DNA of 64,000 nt from Streptomyces sp. HSG2 (GTDB lineage: Bacteria > Actinomycetota > Actinomycetes > Streptomycetales > Streptomycetaceae), in assembly GCF_016598575.1 (NCBI RefSeq), contig NZ_CP066801.1:930001-994000 (forward strand), given 5' to 3'. Both the position numbers and the translations under genes were made by a program. Positions 34,288 to 42,700 of this stretch are shown here, one piece after another (position 1 is the stretch's first letter; the number at the start of each line of letters is the position of its first letter). The notes under the pieces are model-generated. The model was given only the letters and a program-made list of their open reading frames with translations, was not told the origin of the DNA and made no database searches.

Positions 34288-35630
34288 TGCTCGTCTCCTT
34301 CTGCCGCGTCGCCCTCGGCAGCCGTGCCGCCTGCGGTCGGAGGGGCGGCGGCGTCCCCTTCCGGTCCGGGCTTGTCGTCCCGGTCCGGGCCAGTCGTCTC
34401 CGTCAGGCGGTAGCGGTACGCGGCGGGGCACGCGACGACGCGGCCCCCGGCCGGGCGGGCCAGTCCGACGTCACGCAGTACGCGTACGGCGTCGTCGGAC
34501 AGCCGGGCCGCGCCGTCCTCGGACTGGTAAGCCCTCGCCCACCGCGGGAAGCGGCGCAGCAGATCCGCTCCGGCCTCGGCGAGCTGCTCGGGCAGCAGTC
34601 CGGCGGGCGCGGCGCACAGCGGCTCCAGGAGGAGCAGCGCGGCGACCCTGGCGGTGGACGTGTCGTCGGGGAAGCGGACGTCGGTGGCCAGCCCGTCCGC
34701 GTCCACGAGGAGGAAGCCCTCGGCTCGTTCCTCCAGGAGGAAACCGGCCTGCTCGACCGAGCGGCGCAGGATCCGGCGTCCGGTCAGGGAGGTGATGTAC
34801 GCAAGCTCGTCGTCGGTGAGGTCCGTCCGGTACAGCACGGGGTCGTCGAAGAGGCGGCGCAGCACCGAGTGGCGCAACCTCAGGTTGCGTTGGGCATCCG
34901 TGGCGGCTCTCTCGCCGTCCCCCTCGTCCGTCGTGCCGTCGGCGACCGCGCCGCCGTACCGGCGCTCGCGCACCAGACCGGTGAGGAGTTCCCCGAACCG
35001 CGCGGGCACCTCGTCCGGGGGGACCGCGAGCCGGGAGGCGCCGACGGGTGCGGCGGGCAGCCGCATCAGCAGGGTGGTGTCCACCCGGTAGAGGACCTTC
35101 GCCTCGGCTGACGCGAGATACGCCTCGGTGGTCCCGTCGACCGCGCGGAGCACGTCGTACGACTCCAACAGTTTCAGGACGTCGACGAACGCCATCCGCT
35201 CCGGCTTGTGCACCGGGTCGAACGCGGTCAGTGCCAGGTCGGCCGACGTGGCCCGCACCACACGGTCGGCGAGCATGCCGATGGTGGTCATCGGCAGCGA
35301 CAGCAGCTCGGCGGCGGTCACGCACAGCAGGACGTATCGCCGGCGGTCGAACGGGGCCCGTCCGGAACGCGCCCTGCGGGCCGGGCGGGAGCCGTCCGGG
35401 TCGGCGCGGACCTTGGTGAGGCGGGCGTAGCCGCGGCGCGGTTCCACCACCAGGCTCCAGCCGCAGGTGTAGTCGAACCACTGGGCCAGCGGCTCGCGAC
35501 GGCGGCGTACCAGTTCGAAGCCGGCCGGGTCGGTGGCCTCGGTCAGCAGAGGCCGGGCCAGCAGGAGACGGATGGCCCGGGCGACCTGCTCCCTTTCCGC
35601 GGCGGCGAGTTGGTTGGCGAGGGTGCTCAT
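34284..35630 (-). CDS. jetB: Wadjet JetB (TIGR02678/DUF2398)
   Basis: A 448-residue DUF2398 protein, the KITE-like winged-helix subunit that bridges the JetA kleisin and JetC. Recognisable parts are FDYTCGWSLVVEPRRGYARL, RRRYVLLCVTAAELLSL and ETLAYITS-like helices (LTDDELAYITSLTGRRIL). The C-terminal 45 residues are acidic and Gly/Ala-rich. ATG 35630 overlaps the jetA stop (ATGA). Gene order A-B-C-D with four-base overlaps throughout argues for one strictly coupled operon. Confidence 0.9.
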   Translation of the reverse strand: MSTLANQLAAAEREQVARAIRLLLARPLLTEATDPAGFELVRRRREPLAQWFDYTCGWSLVVEPRRGYARLTKVRADPDGSRPARRARSGRAPFDRRRYVLLCVTAAELLSLPMTTIGMLADRVVRATSADLALTAFDPVHKPERMAFVDVLKLLESYDVLRAVDGTTEAYLASAEAKVLYRVDTTLLMRLPAAPVGASRLAVPPDEVPARFGELLTGLVRERRYGGAVADGTTDEGDGERAATDAQRNLRLRHSVLRRLFDDPVLYRTDLTDDELAYITSLTGRRILRRSVEQAGFLLEERAEGFLLVDADGLATDVRFPDDTSTARVAALLLLEPLCAAPAGLLPEQLAEAGADLLRRFPRWARAYQSEDGAARLSDDAVRVLRDVGLARPAGGRVVACPAAYRYRLTETTGPDRDDKPGPEGDAAAPPTAGGTAAEGDAAEGDEQ

Positions 35631-37213
35631 CCGGCTGCCTCCCGCCGCGCGGCGCCGGACCGCGGGAGGGGGCTCGCCGCGCCGGCCGCCGTGATGAGCA
35701 CGACGTAGTCCGGTGCGGCGAGGGTGCCCTTGGCCGTGCGCAGTACAGCGGTGCGCTCGTCGGGAGGCGGGGACAGCGCGATCTCCACCCGGCCGTCCCC
35801 CGTCGTGGCGCGGCGTGAGCCGGTCGTGTCGGGCAGGGCGGCCAGGGCACGGCCCACCAGGTCGAGCAGCCGCTCGAAGACGGCGGAATCGAGTGTGCCG
35901 AAGGAGGACAGGCGCACCGGGCCGTCCGTCTCCAGCGCCTGCCAGGCACGCGCGAGTTCCGCCCGCTCCGCGCGAGCCCGCTCCGCGCGCTCGGCCCTGA
36001 CCGCCCTGACGTCCCGCACCCTGGCCGTGCGGGTGAAGCGCTCCGTCCGTCCGCTGGTCCGCAGCAGCGCCGACACCGCCACGGGCGGGGCCTCGGACCA
36101 GGCACGGGACGACGGGACCAACTCGGGGTCTGGGTGGGCGAGGTGGGCGTGGCGCGCCGGGCCGAGTCCGAAGGCCGCCGACCACAGCCGGTGCAGATCC
36201 TCCTCCGCGGGGGCCGCGGCGAACCAGCGCGCCAGCTCCCGGAAGTCCTGTACGGCGCTGGAGGAGCGGCGCCGTGACTCGTTGATCCGCTCCAGGACCT
36301 GCAGCAGCGAGACGATGGCGCGCCGGGCGATGTCGTGCAGCTGCTCGATCCGCGGCCGTGCCCCGTCGTCCGGCAGGAACCACGCCCGCAGGCCCGCCCA
36401 GCGCGCCCGCCTGCTCTCCAGCCAGTCGACCGCGTGGTCCTCACCGACCACCGGGGGAAGTTCGGCCCCGCGCAGGGCGCGCTCGCGCAGCAGGGCCGTC
36501 CCCCGCTCCTCCACCCGGGCCACGGCGGCGGTGACCGCCTGTCCGCGCAGGTCGAGGTTGACCAGGAACTCCTGGAGGTAGGCGACGGTGGCGGCCTTGA
36601 CCTCGCGGAACACCTCCGGATCCGCGCCCTCGGCGCGCAGGAGACGCTGCAGTTCGCCGTTGAACGCCTTGGTGTTCTCCACCAAGGCTTCCAGATGCGC
36701 CTCCAGCTCGCGCAACGTGCTGTGGATCCGCCGGTCGGCGGAGGCGGGTTCGCCCGAGAGCAGACACAGGTCGTCCAGGCGGTCGGCGATGGCCTCCAGC
36801 ACGGCCGTCTGCAGCGCCCCCGTGGAGGCCAGCACCTCGAGCGCCTGCCGCACTCCGGCGAGGGCCGCCTCACCCCGGCGGGTCAGCGAGTACTGGAGGT
36901 TGCGCCGCTCGTACTCCTCGGCCGTGCGGTAGTTCTCCGCGTGGTTGTGCACGACGTCGAGGAGTTCCCACTTCACGAGCCGGTCGAGCGCGTCGTGGAG
37001 TTCGCCGTCGTCGACGTCCGCCACCCAGCCCACGAGGCACAGCCGCTCGCGTACCGCGTCGGGCCCCAGGGTGGTTTCGAGATGCTCGCCGGCCACGCCG
37101 AAGGCGTCCAGCACCGCCCCGTACAGATCGGCCTTCTCCCCCGTCGTGAACCGGAACATCTCCGGTGGCACCCTGCGCACGCCTGTCGTCCCTCCCCACC
37201 GCACCGACGGCAT
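35627..37213 (-). CDS. jetA: Wadjet JetA (TIGR02677/DUF2397)
   Basis: A 528-residue DUF2397 protein, the kleisin-like subunit that closes the JetC ring. The N-terminal part (TGEKADLYGAVLDAFGVAGEHLETTLG) and the helical middle are typical. A basic/acidic helix near residue 400 (RAVRAERAERARAERAELARAW) looks like a coiled coil. ATG 37213 has a GGAG site 8 nt upstream and is the first start of the operon; the region before it (37214-37482) must contain the promoter. Family assignment rests on recognition of the four-gene set. Confidence 0.9.
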   Translation of the reverse strand: MPSVRWGGTTGVRRVPPEMFRFTTGEKADLYGAVLDAFGVAGEHLETTLGPDAVRERLCLVGWVADVDDGELHDALDRLVKWELLDVVHNHAENYRTAEEYERRNLQYSLTRRGEAALAGVRQALEVLASTGALQTAVLEAIADRLDDLCLLSGEPASADRRIHSTLRELEAHLEALVENTKAFNGELQRLLRAEGADPEVFREVKAATVAYLQEFLVNLDLRGQAVTAAVARVEERGTALLRERALRGAELPPVVGEDHAVDWLESRRARWAGLRAWFLPDDGARPRIEQLHDIARRAIVSLLQVLERINESRRRSSSAVQDFRELARWFAAAPAEEDLHRLWSAAFGLGPARHAHLAHPDPELVPSSRAWSEAPPVAVSALLRTSGRTERFTRTARVRDVRAVRAERAERARAERAELARAWQALETDGPVRLSSFGTLDSAVFERLLDLVGRALAALPDTTGSRRATTGDGRVEIALSPPPDERTAVLRTAKGTLAAPDYVVLITAAGAASPLPRSGAARREAAG

Positions 37214-37482
37214 CGATGATCTCCACGGTAGAGGGCGGCACCGACATCACGGGCCATGTCCCGGAAGAGGGGTGTACGCCCCGGTGAAGCTTCCCGCCGA
37301 GTAGCCGAGGGGAGTCTCACCCCTCCCCCAGAGGGGTACCAGGCACAAAGCCGACCGCGAGGCCGAGATGCGGGCGGCGCACGCGCACTTCCCAACGCGG
37401 CCGGACGCCGAGATCGCCGCCGGGCGCTGGACTCCGCCTGCCCGCGAGAAGACGAACGCGTAGTCGACCGACCAGACCGGAC
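37214..37482. other. Presumed jetABCD promoter region
   Basis: The 270 bases between the terminator at 37483 and the jetA start contain no gene. Several C-rich and G-rich blocks that could pair (for example near 37310-37340) are visible, but no promoter boxes can be assigned with confidence. Confidence 0.4.
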
Positions 37483-37523
37483 ATAGGTCTGCCCCCCCGG
37501 ACCTGGGTCGGGGGCAGACCTAT
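37483..37523 (-). terminator. Terminator between the Scr1 pair and jetA
   Basis: A perfect 14-bp stem, ATAGGTCTGCCCCC at 37483-37496 with its complement at 37510-37523, lies 4 nt past the DUF397 stop codon in the direction of transcription. It separates the regulator pair from the jet operon on the same strand. Confidence 0.8.
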
Positions 37524-37526
37524 CGC

Positions 37527-37730
37527 TCACTGAGCGGCGAAACCGACAAACGCTGTCCAAGCCTCAGCGTCTACCGCAAGGCCGCGACGAGCTACGTCCT
37601 TGGAGTCGCGCACTCGAACGACACGAGGGCTGACGGCGACCTCGATGCACTCTCCCCCAGCCCCACCACTGTAGCTGCTCTTACGCCAGCGCAGTTCGCC
37701 CACCGCACTCAGGGTCTCGTTCACCTTCAC
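37527..37730 (-). CDS. DUF397-domain protein
   Basis: A 67-residue DUF397 protein (LRWRKSSYSGGAGGECIEVA, then VRDSKDVA). Its ATG overlaps the stop of the Scr1-type regulator (ATGA). It is the second copy of this module in the window and sits directly upstream of the Wadjet operon, on the same strand but behind a terminator. Confidence 0.9.
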   Translation of the reverse strand: MKVNETLSAVGELRWRKSSYSGGAGGECIEVAVSPRVVRVRDSKDVARRGLAVDAEAWTAFVGFAAQ

Positions 37731-38605
37731 ACCTCTCCAAGCAGCTTCTCAACGAAGGCCATTGACTCGCGCGGAGTGAGAGCCTGCGCACGGATGATGC
37801 CGTACCGCGAAGCGATCCCCTGGACCTCCCGCTGGTCGCTGACCATTGTGCTGCGTCCCTGCGCTTCCAGGTAAGCCACTTGATCGCCACCAGCGCGGTA
37901 CAACAAGGTGAACGGCCCGTCCACGCCTGCGTTGTCCTCGCGGTTGAGCGGCATGATCTGGATCTCGACGTTCCGGTACGCGCCGACCAACATCAGCTGC
38001 TCCAGCTGACCACGCATGACCGACCAGCCGCCCAACGGCCGTCGCACAACAGCCTCGTCGATGACGAAGCTCAGCAGAGGGGTCGGCTTGCGCTCGAAGA
38101 CACTCTGGCGCGCGAGACGGGCCACGACCCGCTGCTCCAAGGTCTCCTCGTCAAGCAACGGACGCCACATGCCGAACACCGCCCGCATGTACTCCTCCGT
38201 CTGAAGCAGCCCGGGCACAGCCTGTGTCGCGTACACCCACAGCTCAACCGCCTCCCCCTCCAGCCTCGCCGCGTCCCGGAAGAACGCCGGATACTGCGCC
38301 CGAGCCACCTCCTCCTTCATCTCCTGGAGGACCCCGCCCGCGTCCAGCACCTCGTCCGCCTGGTCGATGAACCTCGGCGGCGGCACCCGGCGTCCCTGCT
38401 CGTACGCGGCGATGGTCGACACCGAGTACCCCGTCAGCGAGCCGAACTCGGGCCGATCCATGCCCGCCCGCAACCGGAACCGCTTCAACTGCCGCCCGAA
38501 GACCCGCAGGACCCCGGAGCCGGAGCCGGCCTCCGACTCCGACATCCGCTCCTCACCCTCGCCGACCCCGGACACCCCGTCCACCAGCCGCGCCGGTTCA
38601 CTCAT
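37727..38605 (-). CDS. XRE-family regulator with Scr1/DUF5753 domain
   Basis: A 292-residue WhiJ-like regulator. The helix-turn-helix is at about residues 34-90 (FGRQLKRFRLRAGMDRPEFG to YEQGRRVP). The DUF5753 part includes ATQAVPGLLQTEEYMRAVFG, LLSFVIDEAVVRRPLGG, NVEIQIMPLNRED and YGIIRAQALTPRESMAF. ATG 38605 is chosen for its strong GGGAGGTGG site; the frame is open much further up. It is divergent from an ATP-binding protein gene. Position next to jetABCD and the caspase gene is suggestive, but regulation of them is unproven. Confidence 0.9.
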   Translation of the reverse strand: MSEPARLVDGVSGVGEGEERMSESEAGSGSGVLRVFGRQLKRFRLRAGMDRPEFGSLTGYSVSTIAAYEQGRRVPPPRFIDQADEVLDAGGVLQEMKEEVARAQYPAFFRDAARLEGEAVELWVYATQAVPGLLQTEEYMRAVFGMWRPLLDEETLEQRVVARLARQSVFERKPTPLLSFVIDEAVVRRPLGGWSVMRGQLEQLMLVGAYRNVEIQIMPLNREDNAGVDGPFTLLYRAGGDQVAYLEAQGRSTMVSDQREVQGIASRYGIIRAQALTPRESMAFVEKLLGEV

Positions 38606-38743
38606 CCCCGTACCACCTCCCTCGACCAACGCGCCCCCGCGCCGACCGTCACGCTCCGTCCCGCCTACACCCACACACCGGCCACTTACAGCGACTCTCC
38701 GTGTGCGTGCCGTATCTGGCCACGCTAGGACCGCACCGGCAGC

Positions 38744-39223
38744 GTGGGCCACATGAACAGCCGAATCTCCACCCCCCGGGTGCACACCCCCGGCGCCGAG
38801 GCCGAAACGGCCCACCCCCCGCACGAGTTCGCGATGGCGTTCACCTCCTCCCCGCGCGGCGCCCGCCTGGCCCGCGGACTGGTCTCGCACCAGCTCGACA
38901 CCTGGGGGCACCCGTACGGGGGCCGGGTCAACGAAACCCTCACGTTGATCTCCGCCGAGCTGGCCGCCAACGCCGTACGGCACGGGCACGTCGCCGGACG
39001 GGACTTCCACGTCCGGCTCGTCCACCGCACCGACACCGTGCGCGTCGAGGTCACCGACACCCGGACCGAACGCGTCCCTCCGCTCTCCGACACGGAACCG
39101 CCGGGCGACGCGGAGACCGGGCGGGGTCTGCTGATCGTCGCCGGACTGGCGACCCGCTGGGCCGTCGCGCCGCGTGACGGCGCGCCGGGCAAGACGGTCT
39201 GGGCGGAACTGCGCCTGCCGTAG
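38744..39223 (+). CDS. ATP-binding protein (HATPase, RsbW-like)
   Basis: A 159-residue HATPase_c_2 protein with the N box LISAELAANAVRHGHV, VEVTDTRTE and GRGLLIVAGLAT. It resembles the ATPase at 24477-24950; the two share the SSPRGARLARGL/SSTPRGARLARLL segment before the ATPase core. A second ATG at 38753 is an alternative start. The 138-nt gap to the divergent XRE gene should hold both promoters. Confidence 0.85.
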   Translation: MGHMNSRISTPRVHTPGAEAETAHPPHEFAMAFTSSPRGARLARGLVSHQLDTWGHPYGGRVNETLTLISAELAANAVRHGHVAGRDFHVRLVHRTDTVRVEVTDTRTERVPPLSDTEPPGDAETGRGLLIVAGLATRWAVAPRDGAPGKTVWAELRLP

Positions 39224-39367
39224 GACGCACCGACCCGGCCATCGGCCACCGGGTTCACGCCAACGCCGCGGCAAGCAGGACGCATGGGGCCGTCGGTGTC
39301 AGTGGCGGACGCTAGTGTCGTTCGCCCGGCAAGGAGCCGGTGGACTCACGGGGAGCACGAGAACACC

Positions 39368-39751
39368 ATGCACGACAACCACAGCGGATACCGGATCTCC
39401 GTCGTCGACGAGGACCCGCTGCGCGCCCGCAAGGACGCACGCGAACTGCTGGCCGCGCTCGCCGAGGAGGACTCCACGGCCAGGCTGGACCTGCCCGAAC
39501 CGGGCAGCCCGGCGGGGGTCGGTGACAAGGGCGGGCCGTCCGCCGAGACCGTCGGGCTGCTGCTGAGCGCCGGGTCGTTCGTCGCCGCGCTGGTGCAGGT
39601 GTGGCTGGCGCGGATCCCTCAGCGCACCCTCGTCGTCAGGCGACCCGACGGGGCGGTGCTGCACATCACCGGCAAGGAGGCCCGCGAGGACGGCACCCTC
39701 GTCGAGCGATTCCTCGCGGACGGCGGCGACGACGGTACGACGGCGGGCTGA
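39368..39751 (+). CDS. EACC1-like effector-associated component
   Basis: A 127-residue protein resembling effector-associated constant component 1 (EACC1), a small helper found beside caspase, peptidase and other effectors in actinobacterial NTP-dependent conflict systems. A soluble N-terminus (YRISVVDEDPLRARKDARELL) leads into a hydrophobic helix (ETVGLLLSAGSFVAALVQVWLA, about residues 59-80). A small beta domain follows (RTLVVRRPDGAVLHITGK). The ATG at 39368 is preferred over 39284. The caspase-helicase gene begins 6 nt after its stop, so the two form an operon. Confidence 0.75.
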   Translation: MHDNHSGYRISVVDEDPLRARKDARELLAALAEEDSTARLDLPEPGSPAGVGDKGGPSAETVGLLLSAGSFVAALVQVWLARIPQRTLVVRRPDGAVLHITGKEAREDGTLVERFLADGGDDGTTAG

Positions 39752-39757
39752 GCGGCG

Positions 39758-42700
39758 ATGACCGACAACGACCGCCACGCGTTACTCGTCGGTGTCTCCA
39801 CGTACGACAGCGAGGCGTACCGGAACCTCTCGGCGGTGCGGGCCGACCTGCACTACATGCGGGCCGTGCTGGAGAACACCGAGATCGGCATGTACAACGA
39901 GTGCGCGGTGGCCGCCGAGCCGACGCGCGCGGAGATGCTGCACGCCGTCGAGACGTTCCTGGAAGCCCGGCAGGCCAGTGAGACCGCGCTGCTCTACTTC
40001 AGCGGGCACGGGGAGTACTGCGAGCAGGACGGCCAGCTGTACTTCCTGACCCGCGACACCGACCCCGCCGACCTGCCGGGTACGGCGGTGCCGGCGGAGT
40101 TCCTGGAGCGGATGCTCCAGTCCTGCCGGGCCGCCTCCGAACTGGTGCTGCTGGACTGCTGCTCCAGCGGTTCCGTCGTCCAGGGCTGGACCGCCAAGGG
40201 CCCGGCGGGGGGACCGGACCGGCCCACGCCGAGCACCCTGCTGAAGCCGACCGGCGTGTACTTCATCACCGCGTCGGACGCCCTCCAGGCGGCCTCCGCG
40301 ATGGCGCCGCCCGGGTCGGGCCTCGGCACCTCCCGGTTCACCGGGGAGATCGTCGAAGGGCTGCGCAACGGCCGGATCAAGGACGGCGGCTGGATCACCC
40401 CGGACGACCTCTTCGACTACCTGACCGCCCAGATGACCCGCGACGGCGTTCCGGAGGAGCAGCGGCCCACCAAGTCCACGATCAGGGCCACCCGGAGCCT
40501 CCCCTTCGCCCGGTCGGTGGCCCGGCCCGTACGCCTGCCCGCGCTCTCCCACGACGCCACCGACGCCGCCCGGCGCTCCCCCGCGCTGCTGAAGGCCCGG
40601 GAACTGGCCGAGGCGGACGAACGGGACGGCGTCGACCCGCAGCGGCTGCTGCGGTACTACGCGGACTGCCTCACCGCGCAGGCGGCGGCCGGAATGCGGC
40701 CCGACCGGGACGCCGGCCGTGACAAGAAGTACTTCCTGCTGGCCCAGGGCGAGGAGACCGTCCAGTCGGGCCGCGGACCGCACATCGTCGCACCCGGATC
40801 CCTGCCCCGGCCCCAGAACGGGCGGGGCGAGGCGGACGGCGGGGCGGGGACACGACAGGAGTACTGGTACGGGTATCCGGCTATCACGCTCCCCTCGCGT
40901 GACGGGGGCCGGGGGCGGCGCGCGACGGTCGAACTGGCGCCGCTGCTCATCCAGCAGATGGAACTGGCGCCGGACGAGAACGGCCGGGACGTGCTGCGGC
41001 CCAGCGGCGTGCCGTCCCCGCACACCGGGGTCGTCTCGGAACTCCTGGACGCGGGCGACGCCGCCGACCTGGTCGCCCGCTGGCAGCCGGCCTGGCAGGA
41101 GGGCAACGACGCCCAGATGCTGCGCGCCGTCCGGGAGTTGCTGGAGGAGCTGGGGCTGCCGGAACTCGAACCGCTGGACCCGTCCGCGCTCAGCGACCGC
41201 ACGGTCATGCGGGCGCTGCGGCCCGGCGCGCACAACGCGGCCGTGCTGCTGGTGCCGTCCGGTGCGGAGGCCATGGCCACCCAGGCGCTCGTGGACAACC
41301 TGCTGGCGATCTCCACCCGGACCACGCAGATCACCGGCACCGCCCTGGACGCGCTGCTGGACGGCGGGGCCCGGCAGGCGCCGGCCACGACGGCCGCCTC
41401 GGCGAACCCGGTGACCCCCGTCGCTCCGGGGCCGTGCAACGAGAGCCAGGAACAGGTGATCGCCTCGGCGATGAGCCGGCCGCTGACGGTGGCGACGGGG
41501 CCGCCCGGCACCGGCAAGAGCGAGGTCGTCACGGCGGTCGTCACCACCTGCGTCGCCGCGGGACAGTCGGTGCTGGTCGCCTCCACCAACAACGAGGCCG
41601 TGAACGTCGTCGCCGAGCGCTGCGACGACATCGCGCCCGGCCTGCTGATGCGGACGGGCAACGCGGAGGCGCTGGAGCGGGAGGCCGCCAAGCTGGAGCG
41701 GCTGCTCGCCGAACCGGTTCCGGCACCGCGCCGCGGATCGGCCACCGTCGGCGGTGAACTGCGCAACACCCGGGACACGGCCGACCGGCTGAGGGCGGAA
41801 GCGGCACACCGCGTCGGTGAGGAGACGCGGCTGCTGGAACTGCTCGGCGACCGGGAGGAACGGGCGGCCGAACTGGAGCTGCCCCTGCCCCTCCTCGAAG
41901 GGGCCTGGGCTGCGGACACGGACGGCCCGGCAGCCCTGGGCCGGTGGGCGGACCGGGCCCGGAAGACGTGCGGCGCCCGCTGGTGGCAGCTGGGCACATG
42001 GCGGCGCCGCCGTGCGCTCGCCGCGCTGGTCTCGGCGGGCACGGAGCACCCCGAGGGGGCCGCGCCCGCGTGGCCGGAGTGGGCGGCGGCACGACCCGTG
42101 CCGCCCGGGTTGCTGGAGTCCCTGGCCGACATCGTGGCCGTGGAGCGGGAGGTGCGCGAACTCGTCCGCGGGCAGAGGGAATGGGACGAGGACGGACTCA
42201 AGCTGTCCCGGCCGGCGACGGCGGAGGCGCTGTCCGGCCTGGCGGCGGAACTGTCCCGCGCGCTGTCCGCAGAGGCCCTCGACCGGGCCGCCGGTCTCAT
42301 GAACCAGCGGCTCCAGGCGCTCCGCCGCCGCTCCGGCTACCAGCGCAGCCAGAAGAACCTGATGACGCGCATCCGGGGATGGGCCGTCAGCACCCACTCG
42401 GTGCGGCAGATGGAACTCACCCCGAAGCTGTTCGATCTCGTCGTCATCGACGAGGCCAGCCAGTGCTCGATCCCGTCGGTGCTGCCGCTGTTGTTCCGGG
42501 CGCGGCGGGCACTGATCATCGGCGACCCCATGCAGCTCGGACACATCCCCGGAGTGTCACCGCAGCAGGAACGGCAGGCGCGGACGCGGGCGGGGCTGAG
42601 CGCCGCGCAACTGGAACACCACCGCCTCACCTACCACGTGTACTCCTCGTACCACGCGGCCGAACAGCACGGCGAGGGCGCGCTGCTCCTCGACGAGCAC

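Noticed and set aside
39782..42544. Long open frame opposite the caspase-helicase gene
   Set aside because: Its translation is Arg/Gly/Pro-rich with no domain; it mirrors the real gene and has no ribosome site.
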